Shown: positions 1 to 10,000 of the stretch, piece after piece | Position numbering within the stretch: position 1 is the stretch's first letter | Layout of the letters: every line of letters begins with the position of its first letter | Assembly: GCA_020850695.1 (NCBI GenBank) | Contig: JADZEF010000007.1 | Coordinates: forward strand, 1-57,290 | Source: Planctomycetaceae bacterium | GTDB taxonomy: Bacteria; Planctomycetota; Planctomycetia; Planctomycetales; Planctomycetaceae | Length of the DNA stretch: 57,290 bases | Reading direction: 5' to 3' | The notes under the pieces: model-generated | Told to the model about the DNA's origin: nothing | Seen by the model: only the letters and a program-made list of their open reading frames with translations | Databases searched by the model: none | Program-made: the position numbers and the translations under genes

Positions 1-1276
1 CCGAGCCGTTCACCTTGACCACGACGAACTGCAGCGATGTCACCAGCGGGTATTCCTTGCCCGGAGTGTGCACCGGCAGTGGTTGGTTGAACTTGATCTG
101 CTCGGGCTTGATGTCGCAGTTGAGGAGGGTGAGCGGGCCCGTGCCATAGTAGATGTCGTAGCCGTTGGGGTTGGCGATCATGTCGCGGATGATGAGGTTC
201 GTCGCCTGGACGGTCGCTCCGCCGTGGTAATAGCCCGACGTGCATTTCTCAATGACGACGTCTTCCAGCGCCCCCGAGGCGCTGGTCATCGTCAGGCCAT
301 GTCCCGAATTGCGGACGGTCAGCCCCCTGATCATGCCGTTCGAGCCGTAGTAGTAAAACCCCGACTGGCAATCCTCGATGACGTTGTTGACGACCGACGC
401 ATCGACGCCGCCGTAGAACGTAATGCCCCCCGCATAGGTGCCTTTGACGGCATTGTTGCGGACGTCCGCCAGGGGGCAGCTATTGAAGTACAGCGCTGCC
501 TGCTGCGTGTGCGGGAGCTCGCGGCGTTCGAAGAGGTTGTCGGCAATGACGGGGGTGTCGCAGCTGGTGAGAAGCAGCCGGCTCGTGCCGTTGAAGAAGT
601 TGCGGTTGATGTTGATCCGCTCGCCGGGCTTGGCGCCGGTGTTGTCGATGCCGGTCGCCTGGAGATAGATGTTGGCGATCTCCGCCCGCTGTACGTCGAG
701 CGTCGTCCCTTCCCCCGACTCGATCAGTGCGGTGGGATCCGGCGGCGGCATCTTCTCGTCTTTCGACGGAAGGCCGACGCCGACAAGCAGCGCATTCTTC
801 TTTGCCTTCGCGAGGACGTTGCGTCCCGAGACGATCAGCCCGCCCCCTTTGAAGATCTTGAGCGTCCGCTGCTCGATGTCTTCGGCCGCCAGCCGCAGTT
901 CGTGCCGGTCGGTTGCCGCCTTTGACGCGTCGAGCTTGATCGTCCCGTAGCTCTCGATCGCGTCGCCGGCCGTGAAGACGATTGTTCCCGCATTCTGCTT
1001 GAACTGCAGTACCGCTCGCGGGTCGAGCGAGAGTTTGACGCAGGTGATTTTGCCGGTGTCGTTGCGGTCGAAGGTGATGGTGTCGTCGCGCGCGATGACG
1101 ACGTCGTCCTCGGGCGCCGGCGGTTTTCCGCCGCGCCAGCTTCCCCCTTCGGTCCACGAGCCGCCGCCTGAGCCGTTGGAGTAGATCTCTGCGGCCTGCA
1201 TGGATGCGGATGCGAACGAGAGAATGATCAGTGTGGCGAACAGAGGTAGGAATTCACCACGGAGACACGGAGACAC
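1..1276 (-). CDS. secreted right-handed beta-helix protein, C-terminus cut by window edge
   Basis: I translated the minus strand from base 1201 to base 1 and found one open frame with no stop. It gives an exported protein whose residues about 180-400 carry short Asn/Gly-rich turns such as NNVIEDCQSGFYYYGSNG, typical of right-handed parallel beta-helix (pectate-lyase-like) proteins. Such proteins usually bind or degrade polysaccharide, but I see no catalytic motif I can name. The start is uncertain. An ATG at 1201 would miss the hydrophobic stretch LFATLIILSFASASMQA, which looks like a signal peptide. An in-frame GTG at 1276 includes it but lies inside the palindrome at 1254-1411, so the repeat would encode the first residues. 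The 3' end lies beyond the window. Confidence 0.72.
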   Translation of the reverse strand, partial: MSPCLRGEFLPLFATLIILSFASASMQAAEIYSNGSGGGSWTEGGSWRGGKPPAPEDDVVIARDDTITFDRNDTGKITCVKLSLDPRAVLQFKQNAGTIVFTAGDAIESYGTIKLDASKAATDRHELRLAAEDIEQRTLKIFKGGGLIVSGRNVLAKAKKNALLVGVGLPSKDEKMPPPDPTALIESGEGTTLDVQRAEIANIYLQATGIDNTGAKPGERININRNFFNGTSRLLLTSCDTPVIADNLFERRELPHTQQAALYFNSCPLADVRNNAVKGTYAGGITFYGGVDASVVNNVIEDCQSGFYYYGSNGMIRGLTVRNSGHGLTMTSASGALEDVVIEKCTSGYYHGGATVQATNLIIRDMIANPNGYDIYYGTGPLTLLNCDIKPEQIKFNQPLPVHTPGKEYPLVTSLQFVVVKVNGS

Positions 1277-1411
1277 GGAGAAAGGCAGTAGGGTGGGCAC
1301 TGCCCACCATGCGCGAGGCCGTCCTGCTGATCTCATGGGTGACGCGCCCTCTGCGCCCATCGGTCGCGACTTCCTTTTGCCTTTCTCCGTGTCTCCGTGT
1401 CTCCGTGGTGA
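1254..1411. repeat. perfect 33-bp inverted repeat of tandem octamers, 92-nt loop
   Basis: Arms at 1254-1286 and 1379-1411 are perfect reverse complements. Each arm reads as four octamers (CACCACGG, AGACACGG, AGACACGG, AGAAAGGC). The loop contains its own 17-bp hairpin GGTGGGCACTGCCCACC at 1292-1308. The same arm family flanks 6498-6911. The purine-rich arm comes first. The element overlaps the probable start of the beta-helix gene. Confidence 0.95.
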
Positions 1412-1491
1412 GACCTTCTGCTTCGATCTTCTCGAAAGGAACGTCGGAGGATGGGGGTTGCCCACCAGCCCCGTCCGCTGGTCAAACGCGT

Positions 1492-1508
1492 GGTGGGCAT
1501 TGCCCACC
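1492..1508. repeat. second copy of GGTGGGCAYTGCCCACC mini-palindrome
   Basis: This 17-bp palindrome differs from the copy at 1292-1308 only in the central base (T instead of C). It lies 11 bases past the stop codon of the PKD/TPR gene. A longer relative with arms GGTGGGCC and GGCCCACC is at 6953-6986. Confidence 0.9.
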
Positions 1509-1518
1509 CGATAGAGTT

Positions 1519-4299
1519 TCATGGCGACTCTCCTTCGCCCGGGCCTTCGATGAAGTTGCTCAGTGCGTCGCGCCGGCGGTCGCTCACGAAACGCACTTTC
1601 AAGTCGTCGAGCTGCAGCGATCCGAGAAACAACGTGTTGAGGTGCACGCGTCCTTCGTTCACGGTGGTTGCATTCAGCAGGCAGCCGACTTTGCGCCACG
1701 CGCCGAGGTTGCGTTCATAGTAATGGGTGTAAAGCCCCTTGTAGTCGGGAGCTGTCTGGTTGCCGGGGCCGAAGAGATAAACCTGCGTGTGCGGGTTGAA
1801 ACCGGGGAGGATCGAGAAGAGATCTTCGCGAACCCAGTACTCGATCCAGTAGTAGCCGCCGGGCGTGAGTTGCGGCAGCGGTCGTGTGTAGGTGACGTAC
1901 CCGCGGTATGCGGGATGAGAATCATCCAGGGCGATGTGCGGTCCGGAGAGTCCAAGACCGCGGACGAAGTGGAAGCCGTTGGTCTGTCCGAACGGCTCGG
2001 ACTCGTCCGGCTCGAACCGAGTGGCGGTGTCCTGATTCTTCGCCTTGGCGGGTCCGTCGCTCCCCTGCGATTTGAGGAACTCCTGCCGGCTGGTCAGCAC
2101 CAGCCGCTGCGCGTTGAGCCCCTGCTTTTCGAAGAACGCCGGAAACGCTTTCTCGAGTCTTGCCAGCGTCTCGAGCGCCTTGTCGACCTGGTCCATCCGG
2201 GCCTGGCAATCGGCGACGCCCAGCATGGCCTTGTCGCGGTAGCCGGCCCACTGCTGAAGCTGGAGCAGGACCTCATAGCTTCGCAGAGCCTCTTCGTAGC
2301 GGCCGCCGAAGCGATCGGACTCGGCCCGCAGGAAGCGATACAGCCCTTCCATCTTCTGATCGGGAAACTGTAGCTCGATCTTGCTGAGGAGTTGCCGCGT
2401 CTCGGCGACGTTCTTGTTCCTCAACTTCTGCTCCGCCAGCCGCAGCAAGGCCCCGCGGCTGATGGCTTCGGTCTGAGCCGTCGCAAGAAACGCCTCTCCG
2501 CCCAGCGTGGCCGCGGTGCGGTACATGTCGGCGGCGGCCTTCAGGTCCCCCTGCTCGGAGAGAAGATCGCCGTAGCGGATGGCGACCCACCGCATGTCGG
2601 GGTGTTCGAGGCGACGGTGCTTCTGCAGGATCTCCTCGAAGCGCTTCGCCGCATCGTCCGTATTGTTGAACTGCCGCATCTGGACCGTCGCCTCGGCCAG
2701 CTGCACGCCCACCAGCAGTGAGGGAAGCTTCGCGAACTCGGTCGACGCCTGCGTGAGGACCGGGACGAGGTCGCCCGGTTTGCCGGTGTGGCCCAGGGCT
2801 TCGATGAGTGTGCGGTACATCTGGGCGCGGAACTGCGGGTCGGTCCCGGTTACCTTCAGCCGCTCGCGGGCCAGCTCGACGAGGAACGGCCAGCGGGCGG
2901 GGTCGTCGCAGGTGTTGAGGAAGTCGAAGACCTGGTCGAGCCGCTCGGCGGGGAGCGAACGCCAGTCGGACGACTGGAGCGTCTCGATGATCGCTTCCAC
3001 CGAGAACGGGCTTATGGCTCCCGGCGCCGCCCAGACGCTGACCCGCCGCTGATACGCGGGAAGCGATGTGCCGCCCAGCGTGACGTTGTAATCGCCTGCG
3101 GTGAAGTAGACGTGCCGCACGCTGCGGCCAGTCCCCTTCGTGCCGTCGCCGAAGTCCCAGGTGAGCGATTTCTCGTCCGGCAGATCGCCCGTTGCCTCGA
3201 ACTTCACAAGGTGCATCGTCGTCCCGGCGGGGGTGACGAGAACGTCATCGACGCCGTATTCCACGACCCCGCACGTCGACGGCCCGGCCGCCTCGATCGT
3301 GGAGACGAGAGCGAGGTCGGGCTGGACGAAATTCTGGTATCCCACCATCTCCCACGCCTTGGCCCCCGGCGGAACCCAGAGGAGGATGCAGCCGCCGTAG
3401 GTGTTCGGATTCTCGACGAGGACGTGATAAACCTCGATCGGATGGACGCCTGCCTTCAGCTCGACATCGACGCCGACCGACTTCGTGGGGATGTTGCCGG
3501 TGACGCGATTGTTGGAACCCGAGCGGTCGCAGACCTTGAAGCCATCGATGAACAAGTACGACGCGTCCTCGGAGTTGACGTAGAACCGATAGACGCCGTC
3601 CGTCTTGATCTTCAGATGGCCGCGGTAGGTGACCGCGTAGTTCTTCGGGATGTCCGGCCGGACGGGGTTGGCTTTCTGGAAGATCTCGCCGACGAATCCG
3701 TTGGCCACGACGGGCAGCTTGGTGAGGGCTTCGCGGACGGTGGTCCAGCTGGAGAGATCGCCGCCGGTCCAGGTCATCGCTTCCAGCGTCAGCCCTTCGG
3801 GCATCGGCTTGCCGGTCGCGGCCGGGGCCGACGGGTTGATCGCATAGACCCAGTACCACTGGTCGTTGCCGTGCCGCGGGAACTGGATCAAAGTGTCGCC
3901 CGTCGTGGCATGTGACAGGACGGCGACAGAGATGGCCGTGCCGTCGGCCGCCTGCACGGCGACATCGAGTCCATCCTGCCGCAGCCAGGTGCCGGTCGGA
4001 ATGCGGGCGACAATCGACTGCGACTTCGAGTTGGCCATGTTCCCCAGGCACCGCACCAGATACCGCACCTGGTATCCGGCGAGCCACTCGGGGGATTTCT
4101 CGGGGAGCGCTTCGATCGCCTTCATCGGCGGCAGCGCGGGGGGAAGCTGAGCGGTCGCTGCGTGCGGCGAGTGTACGATGGGAGCGAAAAACGCGACGAG
4201 CGAGAGAGCCCAAAGGACCGCCACGCGAGGAGAAATCCAGGGCGGCAGCGCCATCGGAAGAGACATGGGAGAAATTCGAAAGTCGCTCATTTCGGACAT
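1519..4299 (-). CDS. large secreted protein with PA14-like, PKD and TPR regions
   Basis: A 926-residue exported protein. The N-terminus has a hydrophobic signal segment around residues 26-50. Residues about 200-320 resemble a PA14/GLEYA sugar-binding fold (DGVYRFYVNSEDASYLFIDG). Residues about 352-412 are a PKD domain with the WDFGDG motif. Residues about 430-750 are helical TPR-like repeats. The last 130 residues look like a beta-sandwich, possibly carbohydrate-binding. Start codons at 4299, 4290 and 4266 are all possible; the signal segment fits 4266 or 4290 best, and no strong Shine-Dalgarno decides. It may bind extracellular or periplasmic glycans; no enzyme motif is visible. Confidence 0.85.
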   Translation of the reverse strand: MSEMSDFRISPMSLPMALPPWISPRVAVLWALSLVAFFAPIVHSPHAATAQLPPALPPMKAIEALPEKSPEWLAGYQVRYLVRCLGNMANSKSQSIVARIPTGTWLRQDGLDVAVQAADGTAISVAVLSHATTGDTLIQFPRHGNDQWYWVYAINPSAPAATGKPMPEGLTLEAMTWTGGDLSSWTTVREALTKLPVVANGFVGEIFQKANPVRPDIPKNYAVTYRGHLKIKTDGVYRFYVNSEDASYLFIDGFKVCDRSGSNNRVTGNIPTKSVGVDVELKAGVHPIEVYHVLVENPNTYGGCILLWVPPGAKAWEMVGYQNFVQPDLALVSTIEAAGPSTCGVVEYGVDDVLVTPAGTTMHLVKFEATGDLPDEKSLTWDFGDGTKGTGRSVRHVYFTAGDYNVTLGGTSLPAYQRRVSVWAAPGAISPFSVEAIIETLQSSDWRSLPAERLDQVFDFLNTCDDPARWPFLVELARERLKVTGTDPQFRAQMYRTLIEALGHTGKPGDLVPVLTQASTEFAKLPSLLVGVQLAEATVQMRQFNNTDDAAKRFEEILQKHRRLEHPDMRWVAIRYGDLLSEQGDLKAAADMYRTAATLGGEAFLATAQTEAISRGALLRLAEQKLRNKNVAETRQLLSKIELQFPDQKMEGLYRFLRAESDRFGGRYEEALRSYEVLLQLQQWAGYRDKAMLGVADCQARMDQVDKALETLARLEKAFPAFFEKQGLNAQRLVLTSRQEFLKSQGSDGPAKAKNQDTATRFEPDESEPFGQTNGFHFVRGLGLSGPHIALDDSHPAYRGYVTYTRPLPQLTPGGYYWIEYWVREDLFSILPGFNPHTQVYLFGPGNQTAPDYKGLYTHYYERNLGAWRKVGCLLNATTVNEGRVHLNTLFLGSLQLDDLKVRFVSDRRRDALSNFIEGPGEGESP

Positions 4300-4351
4300 T
4301 CGCAGATGGCGGATCGATCGCGGAGATTTCAGGACGAAGAATTTCGAATGA

Positions 4352-4443
4352 GGAACCCAGGAAGGCAGGAAAAGAAGACTTGTTGAATCTGCGGCTTGAT
4401 TCTCTTGAGCCGTATTCTGCTTTTTCCTGCCTTCCTGGGTTCC
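4352..4443. repeat. 22-bp perfect inverted repeat of tandem octamers
   Basis: Arms 4352-4373 and 4422-4443 are perfect complements built from octamers close to GGAANNCA (GGAACCCA, GGAAGGCA, GGAAAAGA), with a weaker fourth unit outside. The loop is 48 nt. The purine arm is first. It fills most of the gap between two minus-strand genes. Confidence 0.93.
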
Positions 4444-4466
4444 TTATTCACCTCTCGATTCGGCCT

Positions 4467-4492
4467 CCAGGGTGCTCAGAGCCGCACCCTGG
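4467..4492. repeat. hairpin with 10-nt loop shared with 26809-26842
   Basis: Perfect 8-bp stem CCAGGGTG/CACCCTGG around the loop CTCAGAGCCG. The hairpin at 26809-26842 has the exact reverse complement of this loop but a different 12-bp stem. It lies 18 bases past the end of the next gene (stop at 4510) and could end its transcript, although no T-run follows. Confidence 0.85.
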
Positions 4493-4509
4493 GGGCTTCG
4501 CTGTTGCAG

Positions 4510-5148
4510 TCACTCCGGCTCGAATGTGATGCGAAGCTTGTATCCCTTGGGGTTGGACCACATCGGCGAGCCGATGCGGATCCAGCTGTCCTGGTCTTCG
4601 AGCGTGATCATCCAGCCGTTGTTCTGGGCGGCTCCGGCGTACCAGAGCTCGACGTCCTGCGTAACATTCACTGACTGTTCGCCCGAGTTCTTGATGCTCA
4701 CGACGGCCGTCGCCTCGGCCGCCCGGTCCTGCCCGACGCCACGCGCTCCGGGGACCGACCACGGGACTTTCTGCGGGCGGGTCATGCGGTTGAGGTGCGA
4801 GACGCCGGGGCCCCATGTCTTGAGGATGCGGCGGATCTGGAGCCGCGCCCCGCCCGGGGGCGAGACGATCTGGTAGGGGATCAGCCATTCGGCTCGCGTG
4901 ATCTTCTGGCCCGGGGGAATCTTCTCGAGCGGGTACTTGATGAGGAACGCCGACTTGCCGGGGTAGAGATCGATGGCGTTGACGCCGTACTCGGCGGTGG
5001 TGTTGGCGGTGCCGGCCCAGCTCATGCGGGGAGCGTCGGCCTGAATGCAGGCCATCAGCTCGCAGTCGGCCTCGGTGAGGACGATGGTGCGGGCGTGGGC
5101 GACGTCGGCGAGGGCGATGGTCACGAGCGCGGCGAGGGCGAATCTCAT
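4510..5148 (-). CDS. secreted DNRLRE-like beta-sandwich protein
   Basis: A 212-residue protein with a clear signal peptide (about residues 1-19, ending AHA). The body resembles DNRLRE/CBM96-type modules: a statement of lengths and structure (YPGKSAFLIKYPLEKIPPGQKITRAEWLIPY), then a C-terminal strand pattern with WITLEDQDSWIRIGSP-like spacing. Such domains usually bind surface polysaccharide or build cell-surface proteins. Only 16 bases separate its start from the stop of the propeller gene upstream (5165-6502), so the two are probably one operon. Family assignment is by visual similarity only. Confidence 0.75.
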   Translation of the reverse strand: MRFALAALVTIALADVAHARTIVLTEADCELMACIQADAPRMSWAGTANTTAEYGVNAIDLYPGKSAFLIKYPLEKIPPGQKITRAEWLIPYQIVSPPGGARLQIRRILKTWGPGVSHLNRMTRPQKVPWSVPGARGVGQDRAAEATAVVSIKNSGEQSVNVTQDVELWYAGAAQNNGWMITLEDQDSWIRIGSPMWSNPKGYKLRITFEPE

Positions 5149-5164
5149 GGTCGGAGCGCTCCGG

Positions 5165-6502
5165 TTATTTCTCGACGGGGACGTAAAGGCGGCCGAACTT
5201 CTCGGACCACGCGAGGGCCTCGACGGTCGGGTTGTTGACCGTCATCTGCACCCCCTGCGTCGTCAGCTTGCCTTCGGGCGTCAGCGAGACAACGCAGATC
5301 TTTCCCGCCGCGCCCACCGCAATCTGGTTGTTGGCCGGCAAGACCGCCACCGGACTGTGGCAGACGACGTTATCGAGACTCAAAACTTGCGGGGCGAGCG
5401 TGAAGTAACCCTCGGCGACCTCGAAGCGGTGGATGCGGCCGTCGTAGGTGATGCAGGTGGCGTAGGCGGCGGGAAGCGTGGGATGGGCGGCGAGGCGATA
5501 GCGATACGGGGCCTGCGGGGTGATAAAGAAGTAGCCGAAGCGGCCGAGGCGGTCATTGAGGTTCCAGGTGGCGGCGCCCGAGTCGCTGCCGAGGAGGATC
5601 GAGTCGTCGCTGACCGGACAATAGCTGTCGGGACCCGGCCAGACGGTGAAGGAGTAAGTGGTCCACTCGGCGTAGCGAGCCGGGAGCAGCGGCTTCGGCG
5701 TCGCCTTCGCCGCTTCGTATTGAGCGATGCGCGGGGCGCGGGCGGCCGCTGCGCCGGCCGGATCGAGCGGTGGTCCCGGCGGCATTGGCGGCTGCGTCGA
5801 TTCGGCCGTCGCGACGGCCTTATCCGACTCGACGAAGTACGGAAGGCCGTCGTTCGCCAACTTGAGCCATCCGAGGGCGGGGACGGTCTTCGTCATGTTC
5901 ATCGGCTTGCCGATCATCTGCATGTTCGGCACGAACAGGCGACGGGCGGCCTTGTCGATGGCCATCCCGCCGCGCCGGTCGCCGACGTGGTGTTCGGACC
6001 CGCGGCAGCACGCGAACGCAAGCGTCGGCGGCCAGACGCTGACGTCGAAGACGAGGAGATGATCGAACTCGACCGCAAGGGCCGGATCGATGACTTGCGG
6101 GTCGGGGAGCGGCGGGACGTCCTGCCAGACGTAGACCAGCGGCAGCGTCGGGTGGGACGTCATCGCCAGGATGTAGTTCGGATGCGGGTCGAGCTTCGCG
6201 GGCTTCGGCAGCTTCACCCGGACCGGGTCGCCCGGAGCGAGTTGTCCCTGGTCGGTGAGCTTGTAGAAGGTGAGCTGCTCGGGGTTGCCCATCGCTCCCG
6301 CCACGCCGAGCCGCTGACCGATGGCCACGACCTTCGCAACGTCGTTGACGGTGATGCTGCCGGCGATCGGAGCGGCGCACGTCGTCACGAAGGGGAGAGG
6401 CGTTTCCAGCAGCGTGCGGATGCGGAGTTCACGCTGAGCGTAGGCGGGCTGAGCGGCGAGGAGGTTGGTGAGGACCAGGATAATCGAGAGGCAGGTTTTC
6501 AC
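5165..6502 (-). CDS. secreted beta-propeller-like protein of unknown substrate
   Basis: The 445-residue product from the GTG at 6502 begins with a good signal peptide (KTCLSIILVLTNLLAAQPAYAQ). The body has repeated blades with phrases such as LPLVYVW, AIDKAARRLFVP and KFGRLYVP, which match lactonase or WD-type propellers of planctomycetes. Residues about 215-260 are a Pro/Ala-rich linker. The start GTG is the last part of the octamer palindrome at 6498-6911, so the repeat supplies the start codon and the untranslated leader. A longer open frame upstream reads only through repeat DNA and is unlikely to be coding. The next gene (4510-5148) follows after 16 bases. Confidence 0.8.
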   Translation of the reverse strand: MKTCLSIILVLTNLLAAQPAYAQRELRIRTLLETPLPFVTTCAAPIAGSITVNDVAKVVAIGQRLGVAGAMGNPEQLTFYKLTDQGQLAPGDPVRVKLPKPAKLDPHPNYILAMTSHPTLPLVYVWQDVPPLPDPQVIDPALAVEFDHLLVFDVSVWPPTLAFACCRGSEHHVGDRRGGMAIDKAARRLFVPNMQMIGKPMNMTKTVPALGWLKLANDGLPYFVESDKAVATAESTQPPMPPGPPLDPAGAAAARAPRIAQYEAAKATPKPLLPARYAEWTTYSFTVWPGPDSYCPVSDDSILLGSDSGAATWNLNDRLGRFGYFFITPQAPYRYRLAAHPTLPAAYATCITYDGRIHRFEVAEGYFTLAPQVLSLDNVVCHSPVAVLPANNQIAVGAAGKICVVSLTPEGKLTTQGVQMTVNNPTVEALAWSEKFGRLYVPVEK

Positions 6503-6911
6503 CACGGAGACACGGAGACACGGAGAAAGCGGTCGCACACTTCTCTCTACGCCGAAGGCGTTGCACTCCGTAGCCCAGGGTCGCGAGGCTTGGCGAGCGC
6601 ACCCTGGGTCATCGGCCATGTCATGCTCGGGAACCCCGACGGGGTTCGACAATCGATGTGCTGAACACGAAAGGGTCACGGCGATTCCACCCGGGCAGTA
6701 GAACCCCTTTGGGGTTCGCAATTCCCGTCGACTGTGACCCAGGGTGCGCTCACTTCGTTCGCGACCCTGGGTTATGGAGTACAACGCCTTCGGCGTACAG
6801 AGATCGCTGTCTGGGCGGGAATTCGACTGCTGAGGCAGATCGCGAGGAAGACACTCCACGAGAGCGATGCCGGCGCTTTCCTTCTCCGTGTCTCCGTGTC
6901 TCCGTGGTGAA
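6498..6911. repeat. nested composite palindrome, about 414 bp
   Basis: Outer arms 6498-6526 and 6883-6911 are a perfect 29-bp match of the octamer family at 1254-1411. Inside, a second inverted pair (about 6542-6586 and 6754-6801) shares ACGCCGAAGGCGTTG and CCCAGGGTCGCGA. Within that are two short hairpins of one type, GAACCCCGACGGGGTTC at 6631-6647 and GAACCCCTTTGGGGTTC at 6701-6717. No coding frame in it looks real. The whole 500-base gap between the propeller gene and the DUF4175-like gene is this structure plus the hairpin at 6953-6986. Confidence 0.93.
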
Positions 6912-6952
6912 TCAATTCTTTCACCACGATCGAACGGCGCGACGGAAACGAT

Positions 6953-6986
6953 GGTGGGCCTGCGGCCGAAGCGGCCCTGGCCCACC
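6953..6986. repeat. GGTGGGCC...GGCCCACC hairpin at the 3' end of the DUF4175-like gene
   Basis: Stem GGTGGGCC/GGCCCACC with an internal GGCC/GGCC pair. It starts 17 bases after the stop of the minus-strand gene ending at 7003, so it may act as a terminator, although no T-run follows. It is related in stem sequence to the mini-palindromes at 1292 and 1492. Confidence 0.75.
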
Positions 6987-7002
6987 CTACGGTCAACCTC
7001 CA

Positions 7003-10000
7003 TCATGGCGTCACCAGCCGGCGGTAGTACTCGCGGACCGCCTCTTCGTAGCCCGGCGGGACCGCACGCGACGGGTCGTCGATCACGCGGCCGCGGACCG
7101 CCTGTTCGCGGGGGAGGCTTGCCTGGAAGCCCGCATGCGCCTGGTGGAACACCTGCAGCGCTCCGCGGATCTCGTGGAGCGTCTTCTGCTGGAGTTGATA
7201 GACGTCGCCAGTCGGCCGTTCCGAAAGGCTGTGGAGATTGGCCTGCATGCGGCTGATGAGGTCGTCGAGCTGCTCGGTCGGCAGATAGAGGTTTTTGAGC
7301 TCCTTGCGGATGCTCTTGAGGCGTTCGAGCGTTTGTTCCTGCTTGCTGGTCAGGTCACGCATCGCTTCGGCCATCGAGGCATCGATGCCTTTCCCCTGTC
7401 GCTCGACGATGTGGAACGTCTCCTTCGCCTTGTCCATCTTCCCGAGCATGTCCTCGGTGAACTCGCCCGCGTCGTTCTGGCTGAATTTGGCATCGTCCGA
7501 CTCGACCTTGCGGCCGCCGGTGCCGGTTGACGTGTCTTCCTGCGGGTCGTCGCTCTTCGTTTCCTTCACGCTCCCCGCCTGGTCAGGGGCCCGCTCCTGC
7601 CCTTCCTGCACCTTGTCGCGGCCGCGGCGGTTGATCGACTCGTTCCCCACCGCCTGCCCGAAGGCCCGCGCCCCTTGGCGGCCGACACGCGACGCCCCGC
7701 CAACGTTGGTCGTGGGGGGCTTCATGTTGCCGGTGGCGGCGGCCGCGGCGGTCGAGTTGAGGTCGCCCCCCTGCTTGCCGATTTCGCCGGGCTCGTTGAT
7801 GTTGAACGCCGCGTTGAGGTTGTAGGTCTCGTAGTTGGCCTTCATCTCGTCTTCTTCCTCGAGAAGATCGCCGACGAGGTCCTCGAACTCTTCCTGGATG
7901 TGCGGCTTGACCTTGTTCCCCTGGCGGTCCGACTGCTGCGGGAAGCTGGGCGTCTTGCCGGGAGCCGTGGCGAGCTTGAGGATCTCGAACTGCTGCCGCT
8001 TGCCGGTGTCGGGCGCGTTGAGGCTGGGGACGGCGCTGTCCGGGAAGAGGTAGTTGTCGACCATCCCCTTCTCCTCTTTGCCCGCGCCATTCTTATTCTG
8101 CTCGACCTCGGCTTTGTGAATGAGGTCCTTGAGTTTCAATCCGTCCGGCTCATCGATCAGGTCTTCGGTGATGCCCTGCTTGAGCTTCTCGATGTCTCCC
8201 TGGCTGGCAAGGTCGCTTTCCTTGCTCTGCTCCATCGCGGCCAGCAACCGCTTGGTGGCGGCTGCCTGGGCTTCGAGAAGCTTCGTGACGATCTGCTCCA
8301 GACGCTCGGCGGCGACGGTCTGTTCCTTCGCTGCGGCCGCCCACTGGCTGCCCGTCAGGGCCTGCACGGCGGCCATCATCGGCGTCTTCAACTCGTCGGA
8401 CGCCATCCCTTCGGCGGTGGCGGCGAAGACGGATGAGAGTTCGCTGTCGACTTCCTGCGTCCGCTCGGCCAGCCCGAGGAACGCATTCGACGCAACCGCA
8501 CACAACTCGGCCATCTTTGTCTGGCGACGGACCGAGGCCTCACGCTGGAGCGGCATCACCGTCAGGTTTTCGTCGGCCCGGCGCTGCGACTGTTCCTTCA
8601 ACGCGGCCTGCCGGTCGGCCAGCATCCGGGAGAAGGGGCCCATGTGAGCGAGTTCCCAGTCCTGGCGGAACCGCAGGTACTGGTCGAGGATCTGCTGCAG
8701 GCTCTGGAGCGTTCGCTGTTGAGTGGCGCGGGCGTCGGCGAGGGCCATGCGACGGCCGGCGGGGTTGTCGCGGGTGGCGACGCTGTCGAACACCCGCGAG
8801 GTGCGGACCATTTCGGTGTCGGCCAACATGCCGACCGAAAGCCGGAGCGAGCCGGCGGCGGTGGCCATTTCGCGGGCCGAACGAGCGGCCGTTTCGCGGA
8901 GAGCGGTCTGTTCCTTGTTGCGGGCGGCGGCCCAGTCGACCAGCTCTTTGATCCTGTCGGGAGTGTTGTCGTCGACGAGTTCGCCCGAATCGAGCTTACG
9001 GATCAGCGAATCGGTCGCCTGGTGCATCTTCTGGGCAGAAGTCGTCAGGGCCGAGAGTTCGGCCTCGGATCGCAGAATCTGCTCGTAGAGAAGCTGGAGC
9101 TGCGTTCCGTCACCGACCACAACGACGCTGACGACCGGACCGGAGGTCATGCTGCCGGAGCGCCCCGGAAAGGCATCCCCCGCGCGGGCCACGAACTCCC
9201 AGCGGTCTCCTTCGACGGCCCCTGCGTTGGCCGCGAGGAACTCGACCGATTCGGACATCCGCTTCGTGCTGTCGCACTTCCAGTCGCCGAGGGCCGTCCA
9301 GCCCGCATCGGCCGCGGGCTTGTCGGCAGCCGCGTCGATGGAGCGGGACGGAGCGCGGCGGGCGAAGAGGCCGAATCGCGTGATGCCGAAGTCATCAGCC
9401 GCCGCAATGCGGAGCGTCACCGGGGAGTCGATCGACAGTTCGCCCGTGGTGGGAATGCCCGTCAGTTCGACGCGGGGCGGTTCGTCGGCGATGACCCGCA
9501 GGTGTTGCCACGAAGTCGGCGGCGGGTTCCGCGAGCCGATTTGCGTTTCGAGACGATACTCGGCGACCTTGTCGAACGTGATCTCCCCCTGAAGCTCAGA
9601 CTTTCCGAGCGGCTTGAGCGGGACACGGGTCTCGGTCGATTGCCCCCCCTTGGCCCCGGGGCCGCGGAGGACCAGAGTGGCCCCGTCGACTGGATGATCG
9701 AGTTCGAAACGGATGTCGGCCTTTGTTCCCTGGACGGCTTCGAGGTCGCCAGTGGTTTCCAGCGAACGCGGCGCCTGAGCGAGGTATTCCGGGTAGGTGA
9801 GCGTCGCCCGGACGCGGGCGATCCGCGGGGCGGCGGGGACTTCGATGTGAAAGGCCGGGCTGGTGTAGTCGCCGCCGCGCACTTGATAGGTCAGGCTGCG
9901 GACGACGTTCGGAATGACGACGTTAACGTCGGTCTGGCCTGCCGGGACGGGAACAACAATGGATGAGGTGCGATCGGCGCTGCTCAACAGCACGGCGATT

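Noticed and set aside
480..1157. A 225-codon Arg-rich open frame on the minus strand
   Set aside because: It is a shadow of the beta-helix gene in another frame; the composition is that of an off-frame GC-rich reading.
6658..7530. A 290-codon plus-strand frame across the nested palindrome into the DUF4175-like gene
   Set aside because: Its first part is repeat DNA and the rest is antisense to a clear gene.
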